Source: Asinibacterium sp. OR53
GTDB lineage: Bacteria; Bacteroidota; Bacteroidia; Chitinophagales; Chitinophagaceae
DNA length: 64,000 nt
Direction: 5' to 3'
Assembly: GCF_000515315.1 (NCBI RefSeq)
Contig: NZ_KI911562.1
Location: forward strand, 1,632,505 to 1,696,504
Positions 1 through 8,748 of this stretch are shown here, one piece after another. A program made the translations under genes and the position numbers. The notes below the pieces were generated by a model, which saw nothing but the letters and a program-made list of their open reading frames with translations, was not told the DNA's origin and searched no databases. The first letter of the stretch is position 1. Every line of letters starts with the position of its first letter.

Positions 1-224
1 ATATTTGCTATAAGGTTTGGTATGGCAGAGAGCTCACTGAGGTCGCAGGAATAAGTGCTGCACAGTCCGCCCAATTGCGCTTTGGCGGCAGCGAGTTTTT
101 CTTCGTCACGCCCTACAATAATGGTATGCACCTGGTGCCGGACCAGTTTGTTCGCAATGGCCAGGCCAATGCCCGACCCACCGCCTGTTACAATGGCTAT
201 TTTGTTTTGTTGTGCTGTTGACAT
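1..224 (-). CDS. SDR-family oxidoreductase, N-terminal part (runs off the left edge)
   Basis: The frame opens at an ATG on the minus strand at 224 and stays open to the edge, giving 74 residues. After seven residues comes a beta strand and the nucleotide-binding glycine motif TGGGSGIG, followed by an alanine-rich helix and a second strand ending in VGRDEEKL. This is the start of a Rossmann fold of the classical short-chain dehydrogenase/reductase family (NAD(P)H-dependent, cytosolic). The Arg after the second strand may favour NADP(H), which is an inference. The catalytic YxxxK lies outside the window, so the substrate cannot be named. It starts 14 bases after the stop of the LacI regulator gene on the same strand, so the two are probably co-transcribed and sugar-related. 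Confidence 0.85.
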   Translation of the reverse strand, partial: MSTAQQNKIAIVTGGGSGIGLAIANKLVRHQVHTIIVGRDEEKLAAAKAQLGGLCSTYSCDLSELSAIPNLIAN

Positions 225-238
225 CTGTGAAATGATAT

Positions 239-1270
239 TTATACTGGTTTACGGAGAGATGATTTCCTGATGATCAATTCGGAACGAACAATGATGGTAT
301 TGGTTTGGTGTATGTCGCTGATACCTTTTAAATGATTGATGAGGTTCCGCGCAGCGATCTCGCCCATATCGATACCTGGGTAGTTGATGGTGGTGAGCGC
401 CGGCTCAATGAGGTTGCCGATGGCATCGTTGTTGAAACCTACTACTGCAATGTCTTGCGGAATGCGTAAGCCGTTTTCTTTGAGTGTGCGCATGCAGACA
501 GCCGATACAAAATCATTGGTAATAAAAATGCCGTCGGCCATGGGTTTCATCTTAAGCATCCTGAGCGCCGCTTCAACGCCCGCTTTCTCACTGAGATCGT
601 TCACGATCAATTGCGATTCATCGAATTTCAATCCATGATCATGGAGCGCATCGCGGAAGCCTTTATAACGCTGCGCATACACATTCCGTTTCAGGCTGGC
701 GGTAACGTGAACGATCTTCTTGCAGCCTTGCTCTATCAAATGCTGCGTGGCAATATAACCGCATTTGGCATTGTCGATGATCACAACGGTATTGTCGCCA
801 TCCTGCTCCACCCGGTCAAAAAAGATCAGCGGAACCCCTTTTTCTTTAAAGGGTTTGAAATGATCGAGCGAAGTGGTATCGAATGCAAGAGATGCGATAA
901 GTCCGTCTACCCTTTTGTGGAAAAGGTTCCTGGCATTGGCGGCCTCTTTAACGGCGCTTTCAGATGAGTGGGCGATGAGGAGGTCGTACCCGGCTTCGGT
1001 AGTTACTTTTTCTATACCTGCCAGTACGGAAGTGATGAAATTACTGTTCAGTTCATGCACCAGCACGCCGATGGTATTGGTCTGGCTCTGCCGCAGGTTG
1101 CGGGCGTAATGATTGGTACGGTAACCCAGTTCATGGGCCATATCGAATATGCGCTTCCGGGTTTTTTTGCTGATGGCGGGGTTGTCCTGCAGCCCCCGGC
1201 TGACAGTTGCAGGAGAAATGTTCAGCTTTTTGGCTATATCATATATAGTCACTTCCTTACCTGGATTCAT
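239..1270 (-). CDS. LacI-family transcriptional regulator, probably of the xylose operon
   Basis: 343 residues, the usual LacI length. An N-terminal helix-turn-helix (about residues 7-55, core TIYDIAKKLNISPATVS) and a hinge helix (YARNLRQ) are followed by a periplasmic-binding-like effector domain starting at TIGVLVHELNSNF. It is transcribed divergently from xylB, with a 128-base intergenic region that holds a LacI-type palindrome at 1328-1341. Repression of xylBA-uxuA with release by a pathway sugar is the natural reading, but the effector is not visible in the sequence. The start ATG is well placed before the HTH. The downstream SDR gene follows after 14 bases. Confidence 0.92.
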   Translation of the reverse strand: MNPGKEVTIYDIAKKLNISPATVSRGLQDNPAISKKTRKRIFDMAHELGYRTNHYARNLRQSQTNTIGVLVHELNSNFITSVLAGIEKVTTEAGYDLLIAHSSESAVKEAANARNLFHKRVDGLIASLAFDTTSLDHFKPFKEKGVPLIFFDRVEQDGDNTVVIIDNAKCGYIATQHLIEQGCKKIVHVTASLKRNVYAQRYKGFRDALHDHGLKFDESQLIVNDLSEKAGVEAALRMLKMKPMADGIFITNDFVSAVCMRTLKENGLRIPQDIAVVGFNNDAIGNLIEPALTTINYPGIDMGEIAARNLINHLKGISDIHQTNTIIVRSELIIRKSSLRKPV

Positions 1271-1327
1271 ACAATCGTTTTCATTATAAATTATAAGGCT
1301 AAAATAGTTTTTTTGCGATAAATTTTA

Positions 1328-1341
1328 TGTAATCGGTTGCA
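1328..1341. promoter_or_regulatory. Putative LacI-family operator before xylB
   Basis: TGTAATCGGTTGCA is an imperfect inverted repeat around a central CG and fits the pattern TGyAAyCGrTTrCA typical of LacI-family operators. It lies in the shared regulatory region of the divergent lacI-type gene and xylB and overlaps the candidate -33 box of xylB, a position suited to repression. Binding is inferred only. Confidence 0.5.
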
Positions 1342-1365
1342 TTAATTGAAAAACTTGTTATTTTG
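1336..1365 (+). promoter_or_regulatory. xylB: Candidate Bacteroidota-type promoter of xylBA-uxuA
   Basis: GTTG at 1336-1339 (consensus -33 TTTG) and TTATTTTG at 1358-1365 (consensus -7 TAnnTTTG, 7 of 8 by the fixed and free positions) are separated by 18 bases, within the usual spacing. The start codon of xylB is 34 bases further on. This is pattern matching only; no transcript start is known. Confidence 0.35.
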
Positions 1366-1398
1366 CCGGCCTAACTTTACCAGGCAGCCATACGAAAT

Positions 1399-2877
1399 AT
1401 GTTATTAGGAATAGATATAGGCACTTCTTCAGTCAAGGTCTCGGTAGTGGATACCCGGACTTTCCAATGCATTGCAACAGCCGCTTACCCCGATACGGAA
1501 GCGAAGATCATTTCATTGAAGCATGGATGGGCAGAGCAGCCGCCCGATCAATGGTGGGAATATACGCAGTTGGCCATTCAGCGCCTGCATGCCTCGGGCA
1601 AATACAATCCCGAAGGCATCGAAGCTATTGGCATCGCTTACCAGATGCACGGACTGGTACTCGTAGATAGTGAGCAGCAATCCATCCGCAACAGCATCAT
1701 CTGGTGTGATAGTCGCGCTGTTCCATACGGCGATGCGGCATTCAAAGCACTGGGTGAGAACAACTGCCTTTCTACACTGCTTAACTCACCCGGTAATTTC
1801 ACAGCTTCCAAATTGGCCTGGGTAAAAGAGCATGAACCACAAGTGTACAAGCGGATCAATAAAGTGATGCTGCCGGGAGATTTCATCGCTATGAAACTGA
1901 CGGGTACTCTTACCACTACACCCGCGGCTTTATCTGAAGGCATGTTCTGGAATTTCAAAGAACATGGTATTTCAACTGCACTGATGGAATATTTCGGGTT
2001 CGATCCTGCATTCATTCCGGAAGTAAAAAATGTGTTCAGTGATCATGGAAGGGTAACGGCTGCAGCTGCATCGTTGCTCTCGCTGAAACCCGGTATCCCT
2101 GTTACTTATAAGGCCGGTGATCAACCCAATAATGCACTGTCGCTGCACGTGATGGAGCCGGGTGAGGTAGCGGCCAATGCCGGCACGTCGGGTGTGATCT
2201 ACGGCGTAACCAATGAACTGGCGGCAGATCCACTCTCGCGCATCAACAGTTTTGCGCACGTTAACCACACAAGCGAACAGCAACGGATTGGTGTGTTGCT
2301 TTGCATCAATGGCGCGGGCATTACCAGTAGTTGGGTGCGTTCATTGAGTGCGGGTAAAACAAGTTATGCCGATCTGAACCGCGGCATCGAAGAAGTTCCC
2401 GCCGGCAGCGACGGGCTTTTTTTCCTGCCTTTTGGTAACGGCGCAGAGCGGATGCTCAACAACCAAATGATCGGCGCTCAACTCGCTGGGCTTGACTTCA
2501 ACAATCATACGGCTGCGCATATATACCGGGCGGGACTGGAAGGTGTAGCGCATGCTTTCCGTTACGGACTTGAGATCATGCAGGAGAACAGTATACGGCC
2601 TACTGTGATTAGGGCTGGCCATGCTAATATGTTTTTGAGTGATGTATTCGCTTCCAGTTTTGTAAACACCACAGGTATACCGGTTGAATTGTATGAGAAT
2701 GATGGCAGTTGCGGATCGGCGCTGGGAGCGGGGATCGGTGTGGGTGCTTTTACCGCAGGCGAAGCATCGGCTTATATGAAACCGGTGAAAAGGATAGAAG
2801 TAACGGATGCAGAACAGTACAACGATTATTACCAGGTATGGAAACAACACCTGAACAATCATATCAATCATCAATAA
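1399..2877 (+). CDS. xylB: Xylulokinase (FGGY kinase)
   Basis: 492 residues, full length for the FGGY family. It phosphorylates D-xylulose to xylulose-5-phosphate with ATP, feeding the pentose phosphate pathway. Visible marks: the N-terminal phosphate-binding strand [12 protein letters not shown], the xylulokinase-like substrate motif [15 protein letters not shown], the catalytic-Asp segment KAGDQPNNA, the ATP-side motif NAGTSGV and the C-terminal [10 protein letters not shown]. It is the first gene of a tight operon: xylA starts 13 bases after the stop. Identity as a xylulokinase rather than another FGGY kinase rests on the sequence together with the adjacent xylA. Confidence 0.95.
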   Translation: MLLGIDIGTSSVKVSVVDTRTFQCIATAAYPDTEAKIISLKHGWAEQPPDQWWEYTQLAIQRLHASGKYNPEGIEAIGIAYQMHGLVLVDSEQQSIRNSIIWCDSRAVPYGDAAFKALGENNCLSTLLNSPGNFTASKLAWVKEHEPQVYKRINKVMLPGDFIAMKLTGTLTTTPAALSEGMFWNFKEHGISTALMEYFGFDPAFIPEVKNVFSDHGRVTAAAASLLSLKPGIPVTYKAGDQPNNALSLHVMEPGEVAANAGTSGVIYGVTNELAADPLSRINSFAHVNHTSEQQRIGVLLCINGAGITSSWVRSLSAGKTSYADLNRGIEEVPAGSDGLFFLPFGNGAERMLNNQMIGAQLAGLDFNNHTAAHIYRAGLEGVAHAFRYGLEIMQENSIRPTVIRAGHANMFLSDVFASSFVNTTGIPVELYENDGSCGSALGAGIGVGAFTAGEASAYMKPVKRIEVTDAEQYNDYYQVWKQHLNNHINHQ

Positions 2878-2890
2878 AAAATTAATAAAC

Positions 2891-4201
2891 ATGAACGAGT
2901 TTTTTGCAGGCATTGACAAAGTGAAATATGAAGGAACCGGAAGCGATAACCCTTTTGCATTTCGCTGGTATGATGAAAATAAAATAGTAGCCGGTAAAAC
3001 GATGAAAGATCATTTGCGGTTTGCTTGTGCTTACTGGCATTCATTCTGTGGCAGCGGCGCTGACCCTTTTGGAGAACCTACCCATTTGTTTTCCTGGGAT
3101 AAAGAACCCGATGCCGTAGCAAGAGCTAAAAAGAAAATGGACGCGGCGTTTGAATTCATCACCAAGATGGGTATACCTTATTATTGCTTTCATGATGTGG
3201 ATGTGGTGGATTTCACCAACGATGTAGCAGACAATGAAAAACGCCTGCAACAGGTGGTAGCCTATGCCAAACAAAAGCAAGCGGCTACTGGTGTGAAACT
3301 CCTGTGGGGCACTGCCAACCTCTTCTCCAACAGGCGCTATATGAACGGCGCCGCCACCAATCCCGATTTTCATGTACTGTCGCATGCTGCTGCACAAGTA
3401 AAAGCGGCGCTCGATGCTACCATTGAATTGGGTGGCGAGAATTATGTATTCTGGGGAGGTCGCGAAGGCTATATGAGCCTGCTGAACACCAACATGAAAA
3501 GGGAAAAAGAACACCTGGCGCGTTTCCTGCATACTGCAAAAGATTATGCAAGAAGGAACGGCTTCAAGGGTACTTTCTTCATCGAACCCAAACCTTGCGA
3601 ACCCACCAAGCACCAATACGATTACGATTGTGAAACGGTGATCGGATTCCTGCGCCAGTACGATCTGCTGGGTGATTTCAAACTGAATATCGAAGTAAAC
3701 CATGCCACCCTGGCCGGCCACACCTTCGCGCATGAACTGCAGGTAGCAGCCGATGCCGGCTTGCTGGGCAGCATGGATGCTAACCGCGGCGATTACCAGA
3801 ACGGATGGGATACAGACCAGTTCCCCAACAATATCAACGAGCTTACAGAAGCCATGCTTATTATACTGGAAGCGGGTGGCTTCGCAGGCGGCGGTATCAA
3901 CTTCGATGCGAAGATTCGTCGTAACTCTACCGACGCCGAAGACCTGTTCCACGCACATATAGGCGGCATGGATGCTTTTGCAAGGGCCCTGCTCGTGGCA
4001 GATGCCATCCTCCGGCAATCAGATTATAAAAAATTCCGCGCAACACGTTATGCCAGCTACGACAGTGGCAAAGGAAAAGCATACGAAGAAGGTAAGTTGT
4101 CACTGGAAGACCTGCGTGCCTATGCTATTGAGCAGGGAGAGCCGGCCATCACCAGCGGTAAACAGGAGTGGATAGAAAACCTCATCAACCGTTTTATTTA
4201 A
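2891..4201 (+). CDS. xylA: Xylose isomerase
   Basis: 436 residues, the size of class II (E. coli type) xylose isomerases. It interconverts D-xylose and D-xylulose in the cytosol using two divalent metals. All the canonical residues fall at the class II positions: His101 and Asp104 (CFHDVD), Glu232 and Lys234 (IEPKP), Glu268 and His271 (EVNH), Asp296, Asp307 and Asp309 ([14 protein letters not shown]). The substrate-pocket motifs [11 protein letters not shown] and VFWGGREGY are intact. The gene sits between xylB and uxuA with short gaps (13 and 27 bases) and is clearly part of the same operon. Confidence 0.98.
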   Translation: MNEFFAGIDKVKYEGTGSDNPFAFRWYDENKIVAGKTMKDHLRFACAYWHSFCGSGADPFGEPTHLFSWDKEPDAVARAKKKMDAAFEFITKMGIPYYCFHDVDVVDFTNDVADNEKRLQQVVAYAKQKQAATGVKLLWGTANLFSNRRYMNGAATNPDFHVLSHAAAQVKAALDATIELGGENYVFWGGREGYMSLLNTNMKREKEHLARFLHTAKDYARRNGFKGTFFIEPKPCEPTKHQYDYDCETVIGFLRQYDLLGDFKLNIEVNHATLAGHTFAHELQVAADAGLLGSMDANRGDYQNGWDTDQFPNNINELTEAMLIILEAGGFAGGGINFDAKIRRNSTDAEDLFHAHIGGMDAFARALLVADAILRQSDYKKFRATRYASYDSGKGKAYEEGKLSLEDLRAYAIEQGEPAITSGKQEWIENLINRFI

Positions 4202-4228
4202 TGAGATCTTAGAAAGAGAAGAGATACA

Positions 4229-5398
4229 ATGCAAATGGAACAAACAATGCGGTGGTTCGGTCCGGATGACCCCGTAAGTCTTTCGGATATCCGACAGGCC
4301 GGCTGCACCGGCGTGGTAACGGCCCTGCATCATATACCGGTGGGTGATATCTGGAGCATCGAAGAGATCAATCAACGCAAAGCACTGATAGAAGCCGCCG
4401 GTATGAGCTGGACGGTGATCGAGAGCCTGCCGGTGAGCGAAGAGATCAAAAAACAATCTGGGATTTATGCCCTGCATATAGAAAACTACAAACAGAGCCT
4501 GCGCAATATTGCTTTGTGCGGACTGAAAGTGGTGACCTATAATTTCATGCCCATACTGGACTGGATGCGCACCGATGTGGACTACCGGATGCCGGACGGA
4601 AGCAAAGCATTATATTTTGAAAAAGCGGCTTTCATGGCCTTCGATCTTTTCCTGTTGAAAAGACCTGGCGCCGAAAAAGAGTACACCGCATCGCAGATCA
4701 AAGAAGCCAAAGCCCGATTTGAAACTATGAGCGATGCAGATAAGGAAAGACTGTACACGAATGTCTTGCTGGGATTGCCCGGCAGTAAAGACCGTTTCAC
4801 GGTAGAACAGATACTGGCTGCGCTGCAAACTTATGAACACATCGATGCGAAAAAACTGAAACAGCATTTGTTCTACTTCCTGCAAGAGGTTATTCCCATT
4901 GCCGGGGAATGTGGCTTGCAGATGGCTATCCATCCCGATGATCCGCCTTACCCGATCCTGGGCCTGCCCCGCGTGGTAAGTACCGCGCAGGATGTGCGGG
5001 AAATTTTACAGGCCGCACCTTCAGCTGCGAACGGACTCTGTTTCTGTACGGGATCGTATGGCGCGCGTGCCGACAATGACCTGGCTGCGATGATCCGAGA
5101 ATTCGGTGATCACATACATTTTCTCCATTTACGCAATACCAAGCGCGACGAGAAAGGAAATTTCTACGAAGCCGATCACCTGGCAGGCGATGCAGACATG
5201 TACGAGATCGTAAAAGAGATCGTGCTGCTGATGCGCAGAAAACAATGCAGCATTCCCATGCGCCCCGACCACGGGCACCAGATGCTCGATGACCTCCAAA
5301 AAACTACCTACCCGGGTTACAGTGCCATTGGCCGTTTGCGTGGACTGGCCGAACTGCGTGGATTAGAATACAGCATCAGCAGGAGCCTGCAAGCATAA
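4229..5398 (+). CDS. uxuA: Mannonate dehydratase
   Basis: 389 residues, typical UxuA length. It dehydrates D-mannonate to 2-keto-3-deoxy-gluconate. Family motifs seen: [19 protein letters not shown] at the N-terminus, [52 protein letters not shown] and MRPDHGHQM, which hold the metal-binding His, Asp and Cys residues. A second Met two codons in is an equally possible start. It is the last gene of the xylBA operon and converges with the TonB receptor gene (6-base gap). Its placement with xylose genes and away from uxaB/uxaC suggests coupling of xylose and glucuronate use, as from glucuronoxylan (inference). Confidence 0.96.
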   Translation: MQMEQTMRWFGPDDPVSLSDIRQAGCTGVVTALHHIPVGDIWSIEEINQRKALIEAAGMSWTVIESLPVSEEIKKQSGIYALHIENYKQSLRNIALCGLKVVTYNFMPILDWMRTDVDYRMPDGSKALYFEKAAFMAFDLFLLKRPGAEKEYTASQIKEAKARFETMSDADKERLYTNVLLGLPGSKDRFTVEQILAALQTYEHIDAKKLKQHLFYFLQEVIPIAGECGLQMAIHPDDPPYPILGLPRVVSTAQDVREILQAAPSAANGLCFCTGSYGARADNDLAAMIREFGDHIHFLHLRNTKRDEKGNFYEADHLAGDADMYEIVKEIVLLMRRKQCSIPMRPDHGHQMLDDLQKTTYPGYSAIGRLRGLAELRGLEYSISRSLQA

Positions 5399-5404
5399 TC
5401 CTGT

Positions 5405-7876
5405 TTAATTTTCTGAAGGTGCGGAATACAGGTAATTGTCCTGTTCTTTGGTCTTGGTGAATTTCAGTTTACCTATTTTGTACATGAAGCTGATGCCAAA
5501 AGACCGGTAGGGCAGATCGCGGTAATTATTGGTAAAGAGATTCGGCGCCAGTGAATAATATACCTGGTGGATATATTGATTGAAAGCATTGACGATCACT
5601 ATCCCTACGCTTCCTTTATTGTGGAACAATTGCTTGCGGACTGCCGCAGTATATGAATAGGCGGAAGGTTGTTTACCCTGCCATTTCATCCCCATATAAT
5701 AATTGCCGAAAATCTCAGCCGTTAACTGGTTGCTGATGACATAAGTGGCGTTTAAATTGGTTCTGAATCCGAAACTGTTCAGGGTTTTCGGATCGGCATT
5801 GATGTTCTTCAGGTAACGGTTGAACAACATCAGGTTGGGTCGCACAGTCAATTTTTTACCAAACGGAAGTGAAAGCGCTATGTTGATACCTGTTCTCACT
5901 TCGGCGCTGATATCGGCACGTGTGGTAACGGTAACATCATTGTAAACAGAATCGCCGATCTTGTACGAAGGATAATAAGTGATATAAGGTTTGATATCGG
6001 GACTATTGCGTTGGCAGTACAATACAATATCTATATTAGTGCCGTTGTCGAATGATTTGTTATACCCCAGTTGGAAATTCTGCCCGATCTCTGGTTGCAG
6101 GTTGGGATTCCCTGTTGTGATATTATGCGGATCGCTGAGGTTCATGAAAGGATTTAGGTCACGGTAATCCGGCCGTTCGATGCGGTAAGCATAAGCGAAT
6201 TTGATGGTCTGGTTATTTCCCAGTAAGTGTGAAATGATCAGGGAAGGAGCCAGATTGTGATAATCAGGAATAGTCGCTACACCTGAATTGGAATAAGTGG
6301 CTCTGTTCACGGTATATTCAAAACGGGTGCCCGCCTTTATTTGAAGGAATTTATGGAACATCGGGAAACTGGCCACTGCATACCCTGCATAAACAGTTCT
6401 GCGGAAATCGGAAGTATAAGACTGAACATTATCCTTGGCATACAGACCGGTGTAGCCATTGAGTACATATACATCGGCATTACTGATGATCGATTCAAAA
6501 CTGGTCCGGAACCCGGTTTCCAGTTGTGCATCTTCTCCTAATGGATGCGTGTAGTTAACCGAAAAAGCCACTTCATTCTCTTTGCCTGGATTGAGACTAT
6601 GTGAGCCTGCGAAAGCTGTATCGTTTTTCTGATAGAACTGCGATTGCCTATAATAAGTGTTGTTATCACTATAACTTCCTTCATAAGCGATTTCCAGTTC
6701 CTGATTTTCTTTTTTGAATCTATGCCTGTAAGAAAGGCTGTTATCAAAAGCGTTTACAGAAAAATGATTTTCAAAATTACGCAGGCTGTTGATGCGGGAG
6801 ATTTCATTTCCTGCAAGATCATAGGTGATAGATGCCTGGTTAATGAGACCATCGCCTTTGTTGCCGAAGTGGTTGTATCCGAAAGCGCTGGCGATCTGAT
6901 CTCTTTTCGAAAGATCCCAATTGAACCCGATTCCTGTTTTATAACCATCCCGGCTGAAATCGGGGGCGCTTTGCTGCAGCAATCTTCTGTTGCCGGAAGC
7001 AGTAGTGGTATAGCGGTCCATACCATTAGGTGTTTGCGAGTTCAATTGTGCATTACCACTGTAATAGGCATTGATGCCAATGTTGTGTTTCTTCCAGTTG
7101 GCATTGAGGCTGCCGTTTTCAAGTCGGGTTCCTGCAGAAAGATTGATGCTGGCATTCATGCCCTCAACTTTACTTTTTTTCAGGATGATGTTAATGATGC
7201 CGCCGGTGCCTGCCGATTCATATTTGGCAGATGGGCTGGTAATGACTTCGATGCTTTGTATCTGGCTGCTGGGAATGGACTGAAGTGCATCGGCAACACT
7301 GTTGCCAAATATAGATGAAGGTTTTCCATCAATCAGGAAGCGGATACTGGGATTGCCCAGTAACTCTACATTGCCATCGGCATCTACAGTTACCTGGGGG
7401 ATTTTTTTCAGTGCGTCGGTGGCCACACCTCTCTGGGCGGTGATGTCTTTTTCTACATTGTATATTAGTTTGTCGATCTTGTTTACAATAAGCTGGCGGG
7501 TGCTTTGTACGGTAACATCACCCAATGTAGTGGACTTCTTGACCATGGCCATATCACCCAATTGCAGGTCGTTGTTGGCTTGTACCACTTGCGTAATATC
7601 CTGGTAGCCGATGAATTGAACAACAATCTTGTATGTGCCCCTGTTTACTTTCGGTAAAAGGAAGTTCCCTTTCTGATCGCTCACACAACCATCTATGGTT
7701 TTTTGGGTACTGTTATTGACCAGGCTGATGGTGACATATTCAATGCCCTGCTTACCCTGGGCGTCAACAACTCTTCCGCTGATCTTAACAGAGCCGGCAT
7801 TGGCGTGCACAGACTGACCATCAACCGGCAAAGTCCACACAAATAAAGCAGCAACAAATACGTACAATTCCTTCAC
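5405..7876 (-). CDS. TonB-dependent receptor (carboxypeptidase-regulatory domain plus beta-barrel)
   Basis: Outer-membrane beta-barrel receptor of the Bacteroidota TonB family, about 823 residues. No ATG precedes the signal peptide. A GTG at 7876 gives MKELYVFVAALFVW, a good Sec signal ending near DGQS, whereas the longer frame begins with TTG at 7897. A carboxypeptidase-regulatory-like domain (starting VKISGRVVDAQGKQGIEYV) leads into a plug with IRFLIDGKPSS, IQSIEVITSPSAKYES and GTGGIINIILKK, then a long barrel ending in FGISFMYKIGKLKFTK. It resembles the OMP_b-brl_3 group, which has no fixed SusD partner, and none is adjacent. The substrate is unknown. It converges with uxuA, and its upstream region holds the tandem-repeat stretch near 8.05 kb. 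Confidence 0.88.
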   Translation of the reverse strand: MKELYVFVAALFVWTLPVDGQSVHANAGSVKISGRVVDAQGKQGIEYVTISLVNNSTQKTIDGCVSDQKGNFLLPKVNRGTYKIVVQFIGYQDITQVVQANNDLQLGDMAMVKKSTTLGDVTVQSTRQLIVNKIDKLIYNVEKDITAQRGVATDALKKIPQVTVDADGNVELLGNPSIRFLIDGKPSSIFGNSVADALQSIPSSQIQSIEVITSPSAKYESAGTGGIINIILKKSKVEGMNASINLSAGTRLENGSLNANWKKHNIGINAYYSGNAQLNSQTPNGMDRYTTTASGNRRLLQQSAPDFSRDGYKTGIGFNWDLSKRDQIASAFGYNHFGNKGDGLINQASITYDLAGNEISRINSLRNFENHFSVNAFDNSLSYRHRFKKENQELEIAYEGSYSDNNTYYRQSQFYQKNDTAFAGSHSLNPGKENEVAFSVNYTHPLGEDAQLETGFRTSFESIISNADVYVLNGYTGLYAKDNVQSYTSDFRRTVYAGYAVASFPMFHKFLQIKAGTRFEYTVNRATYSNSGVATIPDYHNLAPSLIISHLLGNNQTIKFAYAYRIERPDYRDLNPFMNLSDPHNITTGNPNLQPEIGQNFQLGYNKSFDNGTNIDIVLYCQRNSPDIKPYITYYPSYKIGDSVYNDVTVTTRADISAEVRTGINIALSLPFGKKLTVRPNLMLFNRYLKNINADPKTLNSFGFRTNLNATYVISNQLTAEIFGNYYMGMKWQGKQPSAYSYTAAVRKQLFHNKGSVGIVIVNAFNQYIHQVYYSLAPNLFTNNYRDLPYRSFGISFMYKIGKLKFTKTKEQDNYLYSAPSEN

Positions 7877-8331
7877 TACAAATACAATTTGCAGCAAAGG
7901 AATGTGTGAATTCTGTTGTTTTTTTGAAGATAGGCTTAATAAAATAGTTGCAACAATACGTTTGCCGGGTTATTGGTGGCGGGCTTCAATCTGTATTTAT
8001 GTACTATCTCTTTCCCGAATGTGCTCCTTATTTCCTTCGTATTTCATCCTAGGATGTCCCATGGATAAGCCATAGATATCCCATAGATAAGCTATGGATA
8101 ACATATGTTATAATGCATAGCTTATCTGTGGCATATCTATAAATGAGATACGGTTTACATTACCTGTTTCTTTGCAGGACAAACGAAAGAGGCTCAATAG
8201 AAGCTCGATTCTTTTGTAAGAATTAAATACTACTTCAAAAGGTAATAAAACGAATTTAATGCATATTTAATATCTGGGAGCATGGTCGATATGACTGTTT
8301 AAATCATTGTTCCACCAATCTTGTAAAACCA
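7877..8331. other. Gene-poor intergenic stretch
   Basis: No convincing gene on either strand. The first ~150 bases are the leader of the TonB receptor gene. The middle (8048-8140) carries 11-bp tandem repeats and nested dyads described separately. The remaining ~190 bases are AT-rich, with scattered stops in all frames and no recognised RNA gene. Confidence 0.6.
8048..8140. repeat. 11-bp tandem repeats meeting an inverted copy (nested dyad)
   Basis: From 8059 four contiguous 11-base units occur: CCATGGATAAG, CCATAGATATC, CCATAGATAAG, CTATGGATAAC. The preceding 11 bases look like a decayed fifth unit. Downstream the pattern returns on the other strand, so that 8085-8096 and 8116-8127 form a perfect 12-bp inverted repeat. 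Between the arms 8098-8111 is itself a perfect 14-bp palindrome (ATAACATATGTTAT), and 8081-8086 pairs with 8092-8097. The period is close to one DNA turn, which would suit cooperative protein binding on one face; RNA structure is the alternative. It lies upstream of the TonB receptor gene (minus strand). Confidence 0.75.
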
Positions 8332-8598
8332 TTGAGCTTCGACTTGTCAGAGGAGAAAGCAATCCAGGATAAATCATTGCTTAATCTGAGTTACCTGAAT
8401 CTTCTGAAAGGACACGCTACAGAACATAATTATCGGTTTGATTTTATTATTTCAAAACCACAAGACAAGCGTTTATACAAGTCGTATGAAAATGCTATTG
8501 GTTTACTGGAACTGGCAGATACCCCGAAGAAAATAGTTACAGAAAAAAACCTGAAAGAATATTCAGAGGAAACTATACAGGTATTGTTACAACATTAA
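8332..8598 (+). CDS. Doubtful small ORF or gene remnant
   Basis: 88 codons from a TTG; the open frame actually extends back to about 8260 without any ATG. The product is hydrophilic, without signal peptide, membrane segment or a motif I recognise (it contains FDFIISKPQDKRLYKSYENA). The composition is protein-like, so it could be the tail of a degraded gene whose 5' part is lost, or a small gene with an unusual start. It ends 13 bases before a 44-bp perfect palindrome that could serve as its terminator. The function is unknown and the existence of the gene is uncertain. Confidence 0.3.
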   Translation: MSFDLSEEKAIQDKSLLNLSYLNLLKGHATEHNYRFDFIISKPQDKRLYKSYENAIGLLELADTPKKIVTEKNLKEYSEETIQVLLQH

Positions 8599-8611
8599 CT
8601 CATTAGGAGAG

Positions 8612-8655
8612 TAAATGAACAGGGGGATTGAAATTTCAATCCCCCTGTTCATTTA
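8612..8655. terminator. 44-bp perfect palindrome, probable bidirectional terminator
   Basis: Bases 8612-8633 are the exact reverse complement of 8634-8655, with no unpaired loop. Each arm contains GAACAGGGGGATTG and ends in T/A-rich sequence (ATTTA after the stem on the plus strand). As RNA it would form a very stable hairpin right after the stop at 8598. It looks like a rho-independent terminator without a long U tract. Confidence 0.6.
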
Positions 8656-8748
8656 TAAATCATTAGCCACCGGCATCTTTGCAATATCGCCGAGGATATT
8701 TATATTTATGAATTGTCTTCCTGTTTTTACCTGTCTTAATCAATACAT

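Noticed and set aside
3041..4018. Long open frame on the strand opposite xylA
   Set aside because: It lies wholly inside a certain gene in the antisense direction, has no start context or recognisable domain, and such frames arise from codon bias of the sense gene.
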